Positions 58,733 through 64,000 of a stretch of DNA of 64,000 nt are shown piece by piece. Both the position numbers and the translations under genes were made by a program. The notes beneath the pieces are model-generated. The model worked only from the letters and a program-made list of their open reading frames with translations, was not told the DNA's origin and did not search any database. The DNA comes from Myoxocephalus aenaeus (taxonomy: Eukaryota > Chordata > Actinopteri > Perciformes > Cottidae), in the NCBI GenBank assembly GCA_038501785.1, contig JBAMJR010000040.1:653501-717500 (forward strand). The letters run 5' to 3'. How positions within the stretch are numbered: the stretch's first letter is position 1; the number at the start of each line of letters is the position of its first letter.

Positions 58733-61149
58733 TTCGAAAGCCAAACATTTTCATAACATATAGAGATATCAATAAAACGGCTTGATAAGGAAGTGCATGA
58801 AGTTATGGAATATAGATTACAGCCATCAGACTACAACAGAGAACATTTCTCCCAAAAGCTTCTTTGTTCACAAACCAAAATAGACCAGCAGGATTTTGCA
58901 ACGCATTAATTTGGAAATGAAAGAACAAACAGGGAAATAAATAGATTTGTTTGTCTCATGAGGTGAACTGCATACTTGTAGCCTGTAATACTGACAGGAA
59001 CTGCAACGTGGCTTCTGATGAATGAGGGTAGGATAAGATTTTCTTTTAAATAGACAAGACAACTGACAGGGCGTTTTCAGGACGTTCAAAGTGAAAGTGT
59101 GTGCACACTGAGTAAGAGCTGGTGGTTAATAAATGACTGAGCTCTAGCCTCGCTGTAAGATAAATGAGAGCAACTTGAGTGGAAGGGAATCAATCAAAGA
59201 GGGTAAGTTTTAAATGTCCCCTGTGGTTAAAGTATGAATTAGAGAGCAGATGCAGCTTAAAGGTGCATGGCTTCAGTTCCCTGTGCGATTTGTTGCCAGA
59301 CTCCTACACATAAAGACCCACTGGCTTTGAAAAAAATCCTGTGAAGGAACTTGATAACATTCGGAACTTCTAAAGTGAGATTTAATTTCCCCCAGCCAAG
59401 GATTTAAAAAATCGAGCAGACATCCGTACTGAAGCAGAAAAAAGATTGAAGTCTCGCTGTATATGAAATTAATCTTTCAACAAAACTGAAAATTGAGGCG
59501 TATACATTCATGAAGTGACACACATTCAGGTTTTCAAGGGATATATCTTTGATTATCAGATAAAGAAAGTGGGAGTGAATACAAAATTAGGGCAAATTGT
59601 CTGCAGAGCTACAATCCTCTAAAATAACTTTCCTGAGCTCTTCCCTTGGGCCTATTACATACTGGGACACTTTCTCAGAAGTATGCTGCTCCTTTTGTGA
59701 AAAATACACCAATACACATATACACATATAGTTGGCTGTGTAAACATCCACATGAAATCACATGTAAGAAAGTCATTAGGAAAAGGGCTGGCCTCTCCAA
59801 ACAATCGCCCTCTGAGCAATTATTTGCAGTAAAGATCTGTGCTTATTATCAGAAAAGTGGAACAGAGAGTGGAATTCCTGCTCTTCTTGTGAACTGGGAG
59901 GGGAAAGGAAACCTCTGCAGTAGTTAAAGACGCAAGCTGCAGTCTAGACACGAAACAGGAAGGAGAATATTGAGAAGCTGTGGCGTTTAATGGTCACTGA
60001 CACTTTGAGTACCACGATAGCAAAGTCTTTTTCATGCTCCGTCTGCTGCCAATCATCCACCATGATTTCAGTGATGTCTGATAATGTAATTCCTACAGCC
60101 AGTGACTGAATAGGTCCAAACCCCCAGTGGATCAACCCTCTGCCCACACTGGCAGAGTGTATAACTGAGGCAGAGGGATGGAAACTGACATGGAAGGGTT
60201 TTGAATAATGGGCGCAGCCATGAGGCAACCGTGACCTTCGACCACCCTAATAATGTGGTGAATCCAATCCCAAATCCTTTCTCGGGGGCTCGAAAAGTGA
60301 GCTCAGAGACAGATGGCAAGTCAGGTTCTCTTTAATGGTGAGCAGCCGTGCAGACGAAGAAAACAGTGCTGCATAACAGTGCTGTTATGGGTAAACCAAA
60401 ACATAACTCATATCTATCTAGTAAGATAAATAAACTAAAGCTGAACTAATGAATCCAAAAATAATGGAGAGATTATGAAGAGATTCATTCGTTGGAGCAC
60501 TGCGTCGTATTAAGCAATATATAGATTGGTATCAGGCCTATTTTAATTGATAATATTTAACAATCTGTGGATACGACAGATAGACACGCTTGGCTCCTAA
60601 AGCCTCTTCTGCTGCATTTCAGAGGGATCGTGACCAGCTTAATGTTGATTATTTGTCAGAGGGAGTTAAGAGTTTCCCCTTGAATAATCTGGTTTTATGT
60701 GACTGCTGAAGTCTGCAGGTTGTTACTCAGTGTTTTATGTATCACTCCTTCTTTAAGAATTTACTTCCCATTCTTTTGTCATCTTGTCTTTTTTTGCTTG
60801 ACATTTACACCCAAAACAGACTCATTCAATATTTTTTAAAGTGTGAGATTAATTTGTTTGTGAATGTATTTCAGTATGTATTGCTTAAAGGTGCATTTCA
60901 CCCAAATGATTACAAAAATGACCTATTTTCTCTCTTACTGGTGAGCATGCACATTCAATTTCACATTGGACTATTTGGTAGAATGTATCTCAGGCAGATA
61001 TAAAAAACTAAAAGTAACTCTGTGGATAAATACTGCTGGGGTTAAGTGAAACAATATTATACTCATTGTAATTTGGAGCAAACAAACTCTTTAATATGCA
61101 TCATTAAACATGTAGTAGCAAAGTGTTGAGGATGATAGCTTCATAGAAT

Positions 61150-61393
61150 GGTGAGAAAAAGAGAAAGAAAGAAAGAAACATGCACTTTATTAATCCCCTT
61201 GGGGAAATTCTTCTCTGCATTTGACCCATCCCTGGATAGGGAGCAGTGGGCAGCCCTGTGAGGCGCTCGGGGAGCAGTTAAGGGTTCAGTGTCTTGCTCA
61301 GGGACACTTCGACGTGTGAGCTATGGGGGGACAGGGATCGAACCGGCTACCTTGTGGTTGTGGGACGACCACTCATCCCCCTGAGCTACAGCA
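61150..61393 (-). mobile_element. tRNA-derived SINE with L2-like tail (copy 2)
   Basis: Nearly identical to the element at 10668-10922 in the same orientation: the same A and B boxes (GGTTCGATCCC), the same core, the same CCCCAAGGGGATTAATAAAG tail and a TTTC run. Only a few substitutions and small indels separate the copies, which suggests recent activity. Confidence 0.88.
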
Positions 61394-64000
61394 GTCTTAA
61401 AACAATCATTAACTTCTCTACAACCTCGGTACAATTGTCCAATTTGTAATAAAAAGTCAATTCTGCAAACACCACCCGCCACTGAGATCCCTGAAGAGAA
61501 GCAGTCACTCACAGCAGTAGGCAAGATAGTCGGGAGGAAGTGACACCTTTCTGATCATTCGTAGATGTCTCTCACCTATCCACCAACCCCTCCTATTGCC
61601 TGCCATTGTCCGCCAGAGGAATGATAATGGCCCCTCTATCGCTTCCCCAGAGATCTGGACATCTGTAAGGGAGGAAGGGGGGGGCCGCTTCCACTTTCTC
61701 TTGGCCACTTTATGTGCTGCCAAAGTGGAAACAAACAGGCATTGTGCTCCAGCTTTGCTGCTGCCCTGATGTCCATAGACTGTCTCTGTTTATAGACCCA
61801 TCACCTAATTGTGGCCTCACACAACTATGTCCATTCTCTTCTGTTTCTCCATGATAATTGCAACTATTGAGATTGCTCTGAGGCCTAATGGCTGGCCTTT
61901 ATTCTTGAAACATTTGTATATGTTTAAGTGGTTTGTTTGGCAGTTTTTTCACATTTTCTTTTTGGTATTTTGAATATTTTTTTGGGGGGAGGAAAATGAA
62001 TTAGAGAATATCCAACTTTGTAGAGGCACACAAAATAAGGCGTGTGCAATATAATCAAGAGAACATGTTTACTTCCTATCAACAAATCCACCACAAAACT
62101 TTCCAACTTGGCCTGCTGACCTTTTCGCAAGCCGATTTGTATGATTTTGCATGAGTATCAGACATATCAAGGTTGCTCAATATTATGCACACAAAAAAGA
62201 TGTAAATGTGCTAATTCTCTGATTGCACCGCATCCTCCTCTCCTCAGGGGTGCTGTCCATATCGGAAAGTGTTGATTAGATAGCAGCCCCCACCCACAAT
62301 TGCAATCCAATCCTCATATTATGATGCACTTGCAGCATACTATGTCCAATCACATCTGCCCAAGTCTTTAGGATATCTGAGGGGACTGATACCTAAAACG
62401 TCTCATTTCAGGACTACAACTATGTAAGACAGGAGAAATTCATAATGAAATGTGTCTTTGTCTGCAGGCAAACAGAAACCTTAAAGGGTCCTTGTTGGCC
62501 CCTGAGCTTCACCTGTAAGTGTTGTAAATGTGGTCACGCACTTCACATTGTGATAACCACTGGGTGCCTCTTTCCTCACAGACCCCTTTGTAGCACCAGA
62601 AGGCATTTGACCCCCACCTTCGGTCTTAGTTTAGCCGGCTGTGCTAAACTAGCTACATGCGCTCCCACAATAACAGTATTGACGTAACTGGCCATCGTTG
62701 GACACGTGATGCTTTCAGGTTCTCCTTTTAAGATTAGATTTCTGAGGACTTGCGTTGGAGATCATGCGCTGGATCGAAACCGGCCGAACAAAAGTAGATG
62801 TTTTGTGTTAGTAGTTGTTTTTTAGATCAGGAGGGACATACCTAATATCAACAGAATGAGGAGGGGAAGCTGAAGAAAACAAAACATATTTCAACACTTA
62901 TCCAACATAATTGTATATTTCAGGTTCTTCATAAATAGGCTGTTTTTGGTTTATGACACCATCCTCATATATTTAAATGATACATATCAGTGTTTGTCAG
63001 GGATGGAAGGATGAAGTCCTGGACTTATATGTGTTTTCACTGTGCACCAATAGTACAAAGGGCTTTGATTTAAGAAGGATTTAGCAAATGTCAATGCTTT
63101 TGTAATGTATGCACACACAAACACTCCCTTGTTGTGTGTGCATTACACATATGTCAGTGTTCCTAAATATAAATTGCAAATAATGTATTTGGAAATTGTG
63201 TATTAGGGAATAATAAAGGGTGTTAAGTACCAAGAACGTTGATACTGGTGAGCGTGTGTCATTGCTGCAAACAATTAAAAGACGGATGTTAACACACCTG
63301 CAGAAAGATGTCAAACATGTCATGCAACTAAGACACATTTAGACTGGAGTGGGAAGTGGAGCATACATTTTGTTTGATTGCTCATAAGCACAGGAACATT
63401 GTAATGTTTTAAAATCATACAATCTCGAAACAGTAATCCTTTTACAATATGTTTACCACCTTAATTTGATATCATACAGGGAATTAGAGTTTGAAAAAAC
63501 AAAACTGACCTCCAATGCACTGTTGGATGAACCTGCCAGGAAACAAAATGACCTCCTGAATAACCCACCACTCCGTGTCTTTGAGCAATAGGTACTCTAG
63601 TTTCGCTGTGCTAGAGTGGAACTTGATACATGAATGATACATTATAAAAACCAAACTTAAATATAGATTGGTCTTTAAACCTGTATGTTGACACAATTGG
63701 GTAACAAAGCAGCCTTTATTATGTTAGTTGTGCTTTGGTTGTGCACCCCTCAAATATTCTAAATGAGATTGGCACCATACGGTCTATGATTGGCACAAAC
63801 AAGTTGCCACTGTGGTTGGCACAAAATAAACTGGGAGCTTTCAGGGTACCTGGACTTGTTGGGTTTTAGGACAGTTGCCTGCTTTTTTCACCTAGTTATT
63901 CAGTTTTGTTCCCATGCAGGAACTCTTTTTGTTGGTTTAAAATAAGAAATCTCCAGTTCTGACTCAAAATCAAAGACGTGGTAAATATCTTCCTTGAGGG

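Noticed and set aside
62464..62514. Exon-like segment between TTTGTCTGCAG and CCTGTAAGTG
   Set aside because: Splice-like borders but an unrecognised 16-residue peptide and no neighbouring exons; below the level I would report.

Overview
The window is vertebrate nuclear DNA, almost certainly from a ray-finned (teleost) fish. The reasons are genes split by GT-AG introns, long (GT)n, (GA)n and (GATA)n tracts, a tRNA-derived SINE with an L2-like 3' tail, several short hAT elements, and proteins that read as fish versions of mammalian genes. There are no prokaryotic operons, CRISPR arrays or viral genes.

Two protein-coding genes can be reconstructed completely, both on the + strand. (1) pik3cd, the catalytic subunit p110-delta of class IA PI3-kinase, has 22 coding exons between 7660 and 21577 that splice in frame to 1041 codons plus stop. 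A CpG-rich promoter with a noncoding first exon lies at about 6.37-6.76 kb. (2) ctnnbip1 (ICAT, inhibitor of beta-catenin and TCF) has three coding exons between 33112 and 43219 that encode 81 residues. Its GC-rich promoter and first exon are probably at about 24.8-25.5 kb and its 3' UTR probably runs to about 45.9 kb. p110-delta makes PIP3 downstream of receptors; ICAT blocks beta-catenin/TCF transcription. They are neighbours, not a joint pathway.

Layout: 1-6.3 kb is intergenic with a decayed L1-type LINE and a hAT remnant. 6.3-24 kb is pik3cd with its introns (hAT, SINE, foldback element) and 3' region (TTAA-ended MITE, perfect 19-bp hairpin). 24.08-24.79 kb is a nest of repeats between the two genes. 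24.8-45.9 kb is ctnnbip1 with two large introns (about 8 kb each), mostly unique noncoding DNA plus LINE/SINE-like pieces. 45.9-64 kb has no gene I can recognise; it holds microsatellites, a 924-bp hAT element with intact 8-bp target duplications, a hairpin-rich inverted-repeat element and a second SINE copy.

I found no clearly new biological system. The best leads are small regulatory or structural ones: a ratchet-like splice site at pik3cd exon 10, an overlapping upstream ORF on pik3cd, a perfect hairpin behind the pik3cd stop, a hairpin array near 58.5 kb, and the direct pik3cd-ctnnbip1 adjacency.
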